Shown piece by piece: positions 13,267 through 22,687 of a DNA stretch of 64,000 nucleotides. Both the position numbers and the translations under genes were made by a program. The DNA is from Echria macrotheca (lineage: Eukaryota; Ascomycota; Sordariomycetes; Sordariales; Schizotheciaceae). The stretch covers positions 1 through 64,000 of the forward strand of contig MU839849.1 of NCBI GenBank assembly GCA_030411725.1, written 5' to 3'. Under the pieces are notes generated by a model. The model did no database searches, was not told the origin of the DNA, and was given only the letters and a program-made list of their open reading frames with translations. Positions within the stretch are counted from its first letter, which is position 1, and the number at the start of each line of letters is the position of its first letter.

Positions 13267-16200
13267 GGCATCTGATAGGGGGGCACCCCGTTTTTGATAG
13301 GGGGGCATCCCCCCACGCAGGGCCCCACCCACCAGCCGCCAGGCCAGCCGGCAGATTTTCCAGGACAGCCGCCAGGCTAGTCGCTAGGCCTTGCTATCCC
13401 GCAAATATACTTTAATTTTTTCAAGGTCGTAAAGTCTAAAGCTATTGCTATCTTCCACCACTACAATAGCGGCAATCGCTAATTGCTAGTAGGTTACGCA
13501 TACTTACCGCTTTACCATTATACTCGTACTAATTAATTTAGGCTAAACTACTCCGAAAATAGTACTTTCCAGTTACGTACGCATAATACGATTTAAATAA
13601 AATAAGCTTCCCAATTACTTTAACGCGGAATCTTAACTATTACTGCCCCAAAATCCTTTATATAACCGTAATATAAAGGGCTTTACTAATAATAAATCCA
13701 AAGCAATTAATCTAACTAATAAGGATAAAAAATTATTAACCTTCTCCAAGTTTACAATATATAAATAAAATCCGTAGTAAAATATATATTAGCTATTTTT
13801 TTAGTATTATTAATAAGCTTTTAGGCGAGTAAAATTCTTAAAAGCTATTAATTTAGTTACTACTAATTATACTTAATTTTAATTATTTTAATTATAATCT
13901 TTTCTTTTTTTTACTTTATTAGGGATAAAAGTAAAAGCAATTAAAATAAAAATAATAATAGGCGCGTAATCTTTTTATTCCCAACTTACCTTATAAAACT
14001 TTTAGCCCTTAAACTTTAATTAAGCTCCTTCAAAAAACTATTAATATATAAAAAAAAGACTATAACGTTACCTTTACGTATATAAAAAGTAAAAATAAAA
14101 ATATTAATAATTAATACTAAAGATATAATTTAATTTATAACTATTACGGTAATTTAAAACCTTTTAAAGGTACTAGCCTTCGCAAGTTTATTATTCGTAA
14201 ATATAACTATTTTTTCAAAACTATCGTATTCCAAATTATTAAAAGTTAGTTTTATAAAACGTATAATAATTTTTAATACTTTTTTTATAATTACTTATCT
14301 TTTTAAAATCCCTTTACTTATTCCTAATACCGTAAGGTTAACGTCAAAACTCTAGCGATAATTAAAGCTACTTATAAATATTATATAATTTAAATATAAA
14401 AAGTTAAATTATTAATTTATAACTAGGTTAAAAACTTAGCTTTAATTTGTTAAAATATTTATAATAAGCGTATAAAGATTTATTATAATAATCTTAATAA
14501 ATATATTCTAACCAGCGCCTTATTAAAGGCCTTTAACAAAAAAAAGATTAATTACATTATTTAGTAGGAAGATAAGGATTAAATAACCTATTTTAATATT
14601 ATATTTATAATACCGTTTTATATAAAGGTAACGAAGTAAAATTAAAAGGTACTAAAAATCAATAATATATACTTAATAAATATTATTGGGTTCCTATTAT
14701 ATTAAATTACTAATATAACTAGCTATAATACTATCTTTAACTTTATATTTAAATTAATTAGAAATAAAACAATAAATTCCTTTAATTTCCTTTTTAATAC
14801 GGTAAAAAAAAATCTAAACTAAATATAATATTGATCCGTTTAAAGTTATCGTTTTAGATTATTATAAGGAGATAAAATGTAACATATCCAATACGTTTCT
14901 GGAATTTTAGTAATAGCTTTATTTATTCTACATTGTTCAAAACGTACTTCTCAATAGCAAAAAGAAGTAATATTATAACGTAAAGATTAATTTTAATAAT
15001 AAGGGCAGCGAGGATAAATTCCAAAATATAAAACCTCACGTAAAACTTAGGTAAAAAGATCTTATAATCCTAATAAACGTATAACGTTAATAAGTTAAGC
15101 TTAAGCCCGAAATTACTACTTTTATTAATAAGTTATCTTTAAAAAATCCTTATAAAGTTATTATAATATTTAAAGCTATAACGTATATAAAAACTAAAGC
15201 TAAGTTTATTACAGCTTAAAAGGCTATAATAAATTACTTTTATAATTAATAACCTATTTTACAATATATATAAAAGATTTAAATACCTTTTTATAAGTAA
15301 TGAATTAATTACTTTATTAAGAACTATTATAACTTTAAATTACGCGTTACGTTATTAATAAAATTTACTAATTTAAATATTAGAAACTACCTTTTTAATA
15401 ACTAGGGTAACGTTTATAAATTTACTAATAGTATTAAAGAAATAATTAAAAATTAATATAAAACTTTAAGTAAAACTTTTGTAAGGTAAATAATTAACTT
15501 ATAGTATAAATTTTTTAACTTAAAAATATTTTAAAAAGCTTTTTTTACAGATTTTTTATATAATATTTAAAAAGATTAATTATAAATACTAATATGTAAT
15601 TATAGTTATTATTACCGTAAAGTAAACGGTAATACTACTATTACCTTATAATAGTAAATATTATATAGTATTATATTAGTTTAACTTACCCTATTAGTAT
15701 AAAATTTTTATACTTTTTCGTAAAAATAAGCTATTAAAGTTATAGGATATTTATTATTACTAATACTTAGAAAAACCTTTAATTTACTTGGTTTTATTAT
15801 AAGATATTTTAAAATTCTACTAACTTTTTTAAATAAAATACTAAAAATCTATATTTACAATTTAAGGACTTAAAAATTATTAAAAAAAATAAAAACTAAC
15901 CGAAAAACAATTTAAATACCCTCCTTAAAACCCTATCTATTTTATAAATTCTATAAACCCTTAAAATATTAAAAGAATATAACTAGTTAACTTAAGGATC
16001 GTTAAAGCAGAATATTATGGTAGTTATTAAAAAAGGTATATTTATATGCCTAAGGATTAATAAAAGAAGGAAGAAGAATTTAAAACTATTATAAGGTAAT
16101 ACCCTAAAGCTATAGCTAACCGTATAGTAGCGACTATTGCAGTAAGAGCTAATTATAAGTAATAAGTTTAATATAGGCTAAACTACTATAACGAAATACT

Positions 16201-16611
16201 TACCGGGTCACGAGATCTCTAAACCCAAGTACGTAAGGCTTTATATCGCTAGAAGGTGGTAACTAAATCTACAGATTACTATAAAGGAGGAATTTAGTAG
16301 GGGAGTATTAGCGTAGGGGCTGGTTATTACCCGTAGCGGAAAAGCGGTCCGGCCAACTGAGAAGGCTAGAAAATAGAAGGTTACGTACTAGGCTAGGGTA
16401 GCTAGGGCAGTTGAATTAATTCTGATTGATCTGAAATGGCCAGAAAACGTTGTTTCCGGTGTTTTTTCGTTACTGACGAAAAACCAGTTTTGATTATACT
16501 ACCAGGCAGCTGTCCTGGAAAATCTGCCGGCTGGCCTGGCGGCTGGTGGGTGGGGCCCTGCGTGGGGGGATGCCCCCCTATCAAAAACAGGGTGCCCCCC
16601 TATCAGATGCC
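13267..16611. mobile_element. TIR DNA transposon with GC-rich ends and 8-bp TSD
   Basis: Near-identical terminal inverted repeats of about 110 bp (13267-13375 and 16503-16611) start GGCATCTGATAGGGGGGCAC. They contain a second GATAGGGGGGCA unit and a GC-rich stretch. The element is flanked by the perfect direct repeat TACTAATA (13259-13266 and 16612-16619). The interior is 3.1 kb of AT-rich sequence with no open frame, presumably a RIP-killed transposase. The 8-bp duplication fits hAT, although the TIRs are long for that group. The TIRs keep many CpA sites, so they largely escaped RIP. Short ORFs read through the right TIR are artefacts. Confidence 0.8.
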
Positions 16612-16712
16612 TACTAATATTGAAATATACTTTCAAATATAGAAAAAGTAAAATGTTTTAAAATTAGCCAATAGTAATATTCAGGGTTGGTAATTAGTCA
16701 GACTACTATAGT

Positions 16713-18064
16713 CAGGGTTGGGACATTAATCCTTAGTCATTAATCCGGTAATCCGGACTACTATATAATTAAATTTTAAATTATATTAAAGCACTTTTAA
16801 TATAAACCCGAACTTTTTACACTGATAATATAGCCTATTTAATATAGATCTAAGGCGTGTAATAAGGCCTATAACCCTATAATCAGGGTATAAGTTATTA
16901 TATCATAATTACCGAAATGGAACTTTTAATTAAACATTAGAAATCCACTTCTACAAAAGTTAAAATTAGGGTAAAGGAATAACTTTACCTTATAACCGCT
17001 TTTATTAAATCGAGGAATCATAATATTATAAAATGAAAATCATTACCTATTAGGTAATAACAGATATCACAGTAGTATATTTTAGATCTATATTTTTACA
17101 AGCCACTTTTGTATTGGTAATCTTTTTAGGAGAATTTTCGCTAAAAACTTACTTTTCTCCATAATCCCATATTATTTTTAAATAAACCTTAGCCCTGAAA
17201 AGTAGAACGTATTAGTATAATAAATATTACCTAAAGTCAATTTTAAGTTAATTAGCAAAACTAGATTTTTAATTAACGATTTAACATCCAGTTGTATCAA
17301 AAAGTATAATTAGCTTAAAAAAAAACTTGATATTTTAATCGATTATAATAAATCCAATAAGTATAATAATGAAAAATAAAAAAATAGTAAGTAAACAATA
17401 GCGTTATACAAAGTTAGTAAGCCGCTTTAAATATTTCTTTTACTACGCCAGTCTTGGAATATGTAATGAGTGGGCGATTAGTGAGCATGCTGGGTGCGGC
17501 AGCCCCGCGCCAGTCATTAGGGGCGGTGTCGCCGCCCCCTCGCCTGGGAATCTTGCTCCTGCAAGATTCAGTCAATGATCACAGAGCACTGTTGCCTCTA
17601 CCCTGCTACTGCCTGCTATCTTCCTTAATCACCCAGCGAGTAGGCGCGCCGAGAGCCTGCCTATCTTACAGAATATCTCTATCTTAACGCTTTTTTACCA
17701 TTAATCACGGTCCTTTCACATTCACAGCTTATAATATAAAAGCAACAAATAAGACAAAGTAACAAATTCACTTATAAATACAGGAGGTATAGTAAAAACT
17801 AAACTATTATTACGTAGTAAGTAAAGTATTAAGTTATTAGCTAATATTAAGATACCATATTACTTTCAATAGTAATAATAGTTAATTAATAAGCCTAATA
17901 AAGTAATTAAAAATTAAAAATACTATTTTAAAGGGTGGACTACTAGTCCGGACTAGTGACTACCAGTAGTCAAGTAGTCGGACTACTAGTCCGGGGGGTG
18001 ACTAAACTACTGTGACTAGTAGTCCGGACTACTGACTACTAGTCTAGACTAAATCCCAACCCTG
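16713..18064. mobile_element. Family A copy A3 inserted in B3
   Basis: It begins CAGGGTTGGGACATTAATCC only 31 bp inside the left end of B3 and ends AATCCCAACCCTG at 18064. Palindromic TCCGG arrays sit at 16740-16765 and 17934-18055. The interior aligns with copies A1 and A2. It carries a solo LTR (17462-17670). Its own target duplication is not clear (ACTATAGT on the left, ATATTAAT on the right). Confidence 0.65.
17462..17670. mobile_element. Solo LTR with 5-bp TSD
   Basis: This 209-bp GC-rich island starts TGTAATGAG and ends ATCTTACA (inverted ends TGTAA/TTACA). It is flanked by the perfect 5-bp direct repeat GAATA (17457-17461 and 17671-17675). If the island and one GAATA are removed, the flanks rejoin into family A sequence that aligns with 9335-9390 of copy A2, which confirms a clean insertion. 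There is no internal retrotransposon region, so it is a solo LTR left by recombination. It shows little RIP. The superfamily (Copia or Gypsy) cannot be decided from the LTR. The short ORF inside it is not a gene. Confidence 0.85.
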
Positions 18065-18653
18065 ATATTAATTATCTATAACTAACTTTTATAGAAGGTT
18101 GATACGCTTATTAGCCTTTCAAAATCTTCTTGGAAATTAGTATCGCTTTATAGCTCCAATTGCAATTTTTCGTACTTTTAGATTTTAAATTCTATTTTAA
18201 AATTCAGCTTACGTAATAATATATATAACATATAGTTACTTATAGATAAAACCTATAGTATTATAACCATGCTCTATATATTTTTAGATTACGTAACTAT
18301 AAGGGAAAGGCATACAAACTTTAATTTTACCTTATAATATATTTAAATTACAATAACTCCTATCAAGATAATAAATAATAAATGTATTGTTACCCTGTAT
18401 ATTTTATATTCCTGTGTTTTTATTAGTATAAGTATTAAAATCTATAGTATTAATAGGCTTTTTATTATTTCTTTAATGAAAAATAATATATTATATTCGA
18501 CTAGTAGTTAGACTACTGACTGCTGTAGTTTAGTCACCACCCTGACTACTGACTACTGTAGTAGTTAGTCCCTTAATTAATGACTACTGACTATTGTAGT
18601 TTAGTGACTACTGACTAATGATTACTGACTAATTTGCCAACCCCGGTAGTATT

Positions 18654-19785
18654 TGTGAATTTCCTATAAGTAGTTTTAATTATTGGTTACTACACTTCGT
18701 GGATTCTTAAAATGGCATTTAAAATTAATATTTCCACTTTGACCTAATTGCAGCTTTTAACATACTTTGATTTCCAATCATTTCTCAAAATTCCAGGTTA
18801 ACTCAAAAGCTTAAGGTAAGTTGTATATATAATATATAACATAAGTTTCTACGGTAAGGGTGAAGGATAGCTATTATTACTATGGTAAGGGTTATAAAGA
18901 GTAAGAAGCAGTAAGAAATATTATTTTAATTAGTAAACCGACTAAACGTAAAAATATTTTTAGGTTAAGTAAAATAGAATATTATTAATTGTATATAACT
19001 GTTTTTTTATTTAAAGTTAATACGCTTATTAGTTTTCCAAAGTTTTATTGGAAATCGATATCGCTATTTAACTCTAGTTGCAACCATTTGTACTTGTGGA
19101 TTTTAAATTCTATTTTAAAAGTCTAGCGTATGTAATAATATAAACCTAAGTTGTAGGTAAAATATAAAGCATTATAAGCATACCGGATATATTTTCAGAA
19201 TTAATTAATTTAAAGGGGAGAGCTGGTTAATTTCAATCTCACCCTATGGTGTATATAAATTACAATCATTTTTCATAAAATCCGATAACTTTAATAATTA
19301 CTTATACTTTTATTATTATTAAATATATTGCTACCTTTTATATGTTATATTTGTTTCTTTTTATTATAATAAGTATTAAAATCTGTAGCATTAATACACT
19401 TTTAAATTAGTTTTAATCATTTTTTGCAATTAAAAGTATAATATTATATTTAACTAGTAGTTAGATTATAATAGTTAGTAGTTAGACTACTGACTACTGT
19501 AATCTAGTCACAGGTTTAACTACTAACTACTAACTAATATTAAACCAGGGTTGGGATATTAGTTCTTAGTTATTAATCCGGTAGTACAAACTACTGCAGT
19601 CCAGTAGTTAGAATTACGGCTATAATTAGACTACCCGAACTATTAGTCCGGGTAGTAACTAGATTACTAGACTAGTAGTCCGGAGTGTAATTAAACTACT
19701 CGGACTAATAGTCCGGACTATTAACTACTAGTCTAGACTAAATCTTTAACCCTACTAATAACTATTAATTAATCTGCCAACCCTA
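18654..19785. mobile_element. Right arm of an older family B element (B4)
   Basis: The arm resumes right after B3 and its duplication. It matches inverted the left arms at 460-860 and 10260-10670 (for example CTTTGATTTCCAATCATTTC and the CGATATCGCTATTTAACTC region). It ends in a B-type array and AATCTGCCAACCCTA at 19785. The pieces 9681-9732, 13134-13266 and 16620-16673 align in order with 6760-7040 of element B1, so B4 seems to be the host into which B2, the GC-rich TIR element and B3 were inserted. Confidence 0.55.
19546..19754. mobile_element. Very short family A derivative (A4)
   Basis: Only about 210 bp separate a CAGGGTTGGGATATTAG start from a mutated AATCTTTAACCCTA end. Almost all of it is palindromic TCCGG-type subterminal array. 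It sits within the terminal array of the B4 arm. It looks like a MITE reduced to its two ends. No target duplication is clear. Confidence 0.5.
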
Positions 19786-20439
19786 CGTAAAGTATTATCG
19801 CTTAAATAATAAGCTTATTACTTTTCTTAAATTTAAGAGCTAAGTAGTAACGTAATAGCTATTTAATAATAGGATAACTACGTTTTAACACCTCTTTCCT
19901 TTCCACTTTCTTTACACAATAACAAGTTTTTTTCCCCTAGTTCTTAGTTAGCGTTATAATATATATTATACTTAAAGCTTTTTAAATCGTTAGTTTTTCC
20001 TTAAATTATAATATATGACTAGCATTTAGTAAAAGTCTTTTTTACTCTTTAAATATTTTTAAGATATATAGATTTTTATATTTACCTTTAAATTTAGTAT
20101 ATAATTAATTAAGCTACTTATATAATCCTATATATAGTTATTACAATACTTAAAAGTAGCTACTAGCTACGGGAGTATAAATAATAAGAAGGTAGTATTA
20201 AGCTAGCGTTATAATAATATTAGTAAAGGAAGTAGTTATTTATTATAACTAATTTAACAATAAAAGGGTAATAACTACTTAGTTTACTTAAAAAGTAAAG
20301 CTATTTATAAGTAAGAGGAGAGGGCTTTTTAAAGCTACGGTAGCTTCGGAGCCTTAAATCCTACTAATATAAAAGAGGAAAGAAAGGTTTAAGGAGTAGG
20401 ACCCCTTAAAGCTTTAAAAGCTTTAATAAGTTAGATTTC

Positions 20440-20640
20440 TTATAGGTTGAAACTCTAGCTATTAGCTAGATAACTAGGAGTTGTGGGCCCATAGTAGGTA
20501 ATGGTTTAATTACCTCAGTTAGTATGCAGCCGGACCCTAGCTGCCCCTGTACCTTAACCGTGCCTTTTAGGCATAGCAGCCAGCTACTGTTACGAGCTAC
20601 AAGTAGCTGGACTTCAACAATATTATTAAGCAATAAATTA
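20440..20640. other. GC-rich island at edge of RIP block, possible LTR remnant
   Basis: A less degraded patch runs from TGTGGGCCC (20482) to CTTCAACA (about 20,620), with TG...CA ends that would suit an LTR read on the minus strand. The flanks GGAGT and ATATT do not match, so a solo LTR is not supported. It could be one end of a longer element whose body was RIP-mutated to the left. A short ORF here has no recognisable features. Confidence 0.3.
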
Positions 20641-20838
20641 TATGACGATAATAATTATATAGTAACAGGCTACGCTATATATTCGCCTGATAAATACTAC
20701 TACATTCTTCAAGTTCGAAGCTTTTAAATTCGAAGACGGCAAGCCCAGTTTATTATCAATATATTATCACTTAAAAGCATACAGATGGATTTGGTCTTTT
20801 AACAATTGGAAGCCAGATGACCATTTACAAGCAACAAG

Positions 20839-22173
20839 TTAGCCCGGAATTTTAAGAATATCATCTACGTAAACCACCTGACCCGTCGCAATAGATCTAT
20901 TCGCCGCTATGCCTGTCAAAATAGAGGCGGCCCCGTCGACATGACTCGCTGCAAGTATATGCTTGTCGGACTCAGCCTTCCCGAATAAATCGTTCAGCAG
21001 GACCCGGTCTCCTCCACCGTGGGATCCCATTGCTTCGTCGATCTCGATCTCTTTTGGCTTCGCAAACAACGGCCTCAGCAGAATAGTGCTCCTCTCTAGC
21101 GACCCCTCGAGTGCCGGATCTCCCCCTGCGTTGACGTAGCTGTTCTCTACGACCTCGACCTCGAGGCGGCCGCCGGTCCCATTGAAATTCACCCGGAACC
21201 CTTCCCACGGCGCGTAGGCGGTGAGCGAGTAGGTCATGAAGGCGCCGCTGCGGTATCGTACCAGCAGGTTCAGAGTGTCTTCGATGCTGATGCCGTCACT
21301 GAACACGCTCTGGTCGCGCAGGTAGCCGTCCTCATGTTCGGCATTGAGGTACAACGCCTTGAGCGTGGGAATTGCCGCCAGGTCTAGGGCGAACGGGTCC
21401 TCGTTAGGGGTGACGTTGCTGTCTTGGGAACGGTGATAGAATTGGGTGATGCCGCGACGCTCAGCATTTTCCTTCCCGTAGAAACGGAGGTCGCCCTGCG
21501 CGTAGACCGACAGCGGGCGCGTCTGCAGCCAGAAGTTGACCAGATCAAAATGGTGTGTCGCCTTGTGAATCAGCAGGCCGCCGCTGTTGCGCCGGTCGCG
21601 GTGCCACCGCCGGAAGTAGTCGGCGCCATGCGACGTGTTAAGCAGCCACTCAAAGTGAACCGAAGTTACGGTCCCAATAGCACCAGACCGGAGGAGTTCA
21701 AAGACTCTGGTGTTGTGTGGTGCATACCTGTAGTTGAATGTCACCCTCACGGAACCGCCGGTGCGGTCCACTGCCGAGAAGATGTCGAGACAGCGAGGGG
21801 CATCGATGGTCATCGGCTTTTCTGTTATGACCTTACAACCCAACTCCAAGGCGCGGATGATGTAGATATGGTGAGTTCGATCGATAGTGGTGACGATGAC
21901 CTCATCGGGCTTGGTCTCAGCGATCATATGGTCAAACTTGACCGCCAGGAAAGTCGGGACTTTGTTGTGCCCGAGTGACTCGAGTGTCTGGTTGGCATAG
22001 TTGAGCCGTGTTTGGTTCGTATCGCAGAGTCCGACAACGCAACAAGTTGAGTTGTAGGTTGTTGCGATGGCGCTGTAGAAAAAATAGGAGCGTGCGCCTG
22101 TGCCAACGATAGCATAGCGTCTCCTCTCAGTGCTCACTACAATGTCCGCCATCGTTTCGGCGCTCTTGCCCAT
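20839..22173 (-). CDS. Gfo/Idh/MocA-family NAD(P)-dependent oxidoreductase
   Basis: This is an intact single-exon gene of 444 aa. The N-terminal Rossmann fold has the dinucleotide motif VGTGARS at about residues 23-29. The family's EKP motif follows at 118-120, and then the C-terminal alpha/beta domain with HKATHHFD at about 203-210, which holds the catalytic-type Lys/His. Members oxidise or reduce sugars, inositols and related polyols with NAD(P); the substrate cannot be told here. The protein is longer than bacterial members (about 350 aa) because of an insert around 225-290, as in fungal homologues. The start is the first ATG; Met8 is an alternative. It diverges from the MFS transporter at 22688, with 514 bp between, suggesting shared control. 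It is the first intact gene after the RIP block. No signal peptide, so cytosolic. Confidence 0.9.
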   Translation of the reverse strand: MGKSAETMADIVVSTERRRYAIVGTGARSYFFYSAIATTYNSTCCVVGLCDTNQTRLNYANQTLESLGHNKVPTFLAVKFDHMIAETKPDEVIVTTIDRTHHIYIIRALELGCKVITEKPMTIDAPRCLDIFSAVDRTGGSVRVTFNYRYAPHNTRVFELLRSGAIGTVTSVHFEWLLNTSHGADYFRRWHRDRRNSGGLLIHKATHHFDLVNFWLQTRPLSVYAQGDLRFYGKENAERRGITQFYHRSQDSNVTPNEDPFALDLAAIPTLKALYLNAEHEDGYLRDQSVFSDGISIEDTLNLLVRYRSGAFMTYSLTAYAPWEGFRVNFNGTGGRLEVEVVENSYVNAGGDPALEGSLERSTILLRPLFAKPKEIEIDEAMGSHGGGDRVLLNDLFGKAESDKHILAASHVDGAASILTGIAANRSIATGQVVYVDDILKIPG

Positions 22174-22687
22174 TTCTCGTCCATATGTACTGCTGCTGTC
22201 CGCGGCCTTTAGCGGCGCTCAGTACATATAAAATTAGAGGGTTGACCCATGATAGCAGCTCGTGCCTGGATCACTGCCGAAGCATCGGGTTGAGATTGAC
22301 CGAGACCGATACCTTAACCACCGACATTTAGGCTGTGATAGCGGCTTTCGTATTCTTGCGGTAACTTAATCAAAGAGGTTTGATAACGATTTCTCGCGTC
22401 GGAGGGATCTTTTGTCTCCCGACCCTAGCGAAGTTATCAAGCCGAGAGGTAGTTTGCGTGTACCTACCTTTGCCGTGATACCAAACCCAGGCGGGTCTCT
22501 CGAAACATGAATTTTCCACCAATCACATCTCACCGAACCTCAATGATATGCCTTTGGAAACTTAGTCCCACTTGAAGCGCCTAGGCGGATGCACTGAGCA
22601 TATATGTTCATTTGGTGTGTGTATGTGTATTTCTGTCGTGATCTTAGGACACCCGCAGCCTCACGTCATATCCGATACTAAAGACTT
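22174..22687. promoter_or_regulatory. Divergent intergenic promoter region
   Basis: This 514-bp spacer lies between the starts of the oxidoreductase (minus) and the MFS transporter (plus), so it must hold both promoters. A TATA-like ACATATAAAA lies at about 22223-22232, near the oxidoreductase start. I see no clear operator. Confidence 0.5.

Larger units (their letters stand above)
16682..18645. mobile_element. Short family B copy (B3) interrupted by A3
   Basis: The left terminus CAGGGTTGGTAATTAGTC lies at 16682 and the right terminus TTTGCCAACCCCG ends at 18645. Flanks are GTAATATT (16674-16681) and GTAGTATT (18646-18653), an 8-bp duplication with one G/A difference of RIP type. After removing the nested A3 copy, about 0.6 kb of B-family arm remains (18065-18645), so this is a MITE-sized derivative. 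Its interior matches 19010-19530 in the same orientation. Confidence 0.65.
1..20450. repeat. AT-rich RIP-mutated transposon block
   Basis: The whole stretch is strikingly A+T-rich, poor in CpA and full of TA/TAA. Frames are broken by stops everywhere, and no ORF shows a recognisable domain. Several sequence families recur in direct and inverted orientation with mostly C-to-T and G-to-A differences, which is the signature of RIP in Pezizomycotina. Individual elements are listed separately. The block ends just before the first intact gene (stop at 20839). A few GC-rich islands survive: 13267-13395, 16430-16611, 17462-17670 and 20480-20640. No intact transposase was found; any autonomous function is lost. 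Confidence 0.9.

Noticed and set aside
16402..16642. Short ORFs on both strands, Gly/Pro-rich
   Set aside because: They read through the GC-rich right TIR of the element 13267-16611.
17454..17687. 77-codon ORF in a GC-rich island
   Set aside because: It is inside the solo LTR and crosses its borders; not a gene.
20482..20622. Second solo LTR with TG...CA ends
   Set aside because: Flanking five bases differ (GGAGT, ATATT) and no partner LTR was found, so only a possible remnant is claimed.
21424..21978. 184-codon plus-strand frame
   Set aside because: It lies antisense within the Gfo/Idh/MocA gene, whose motifs are clear on the minus strand.
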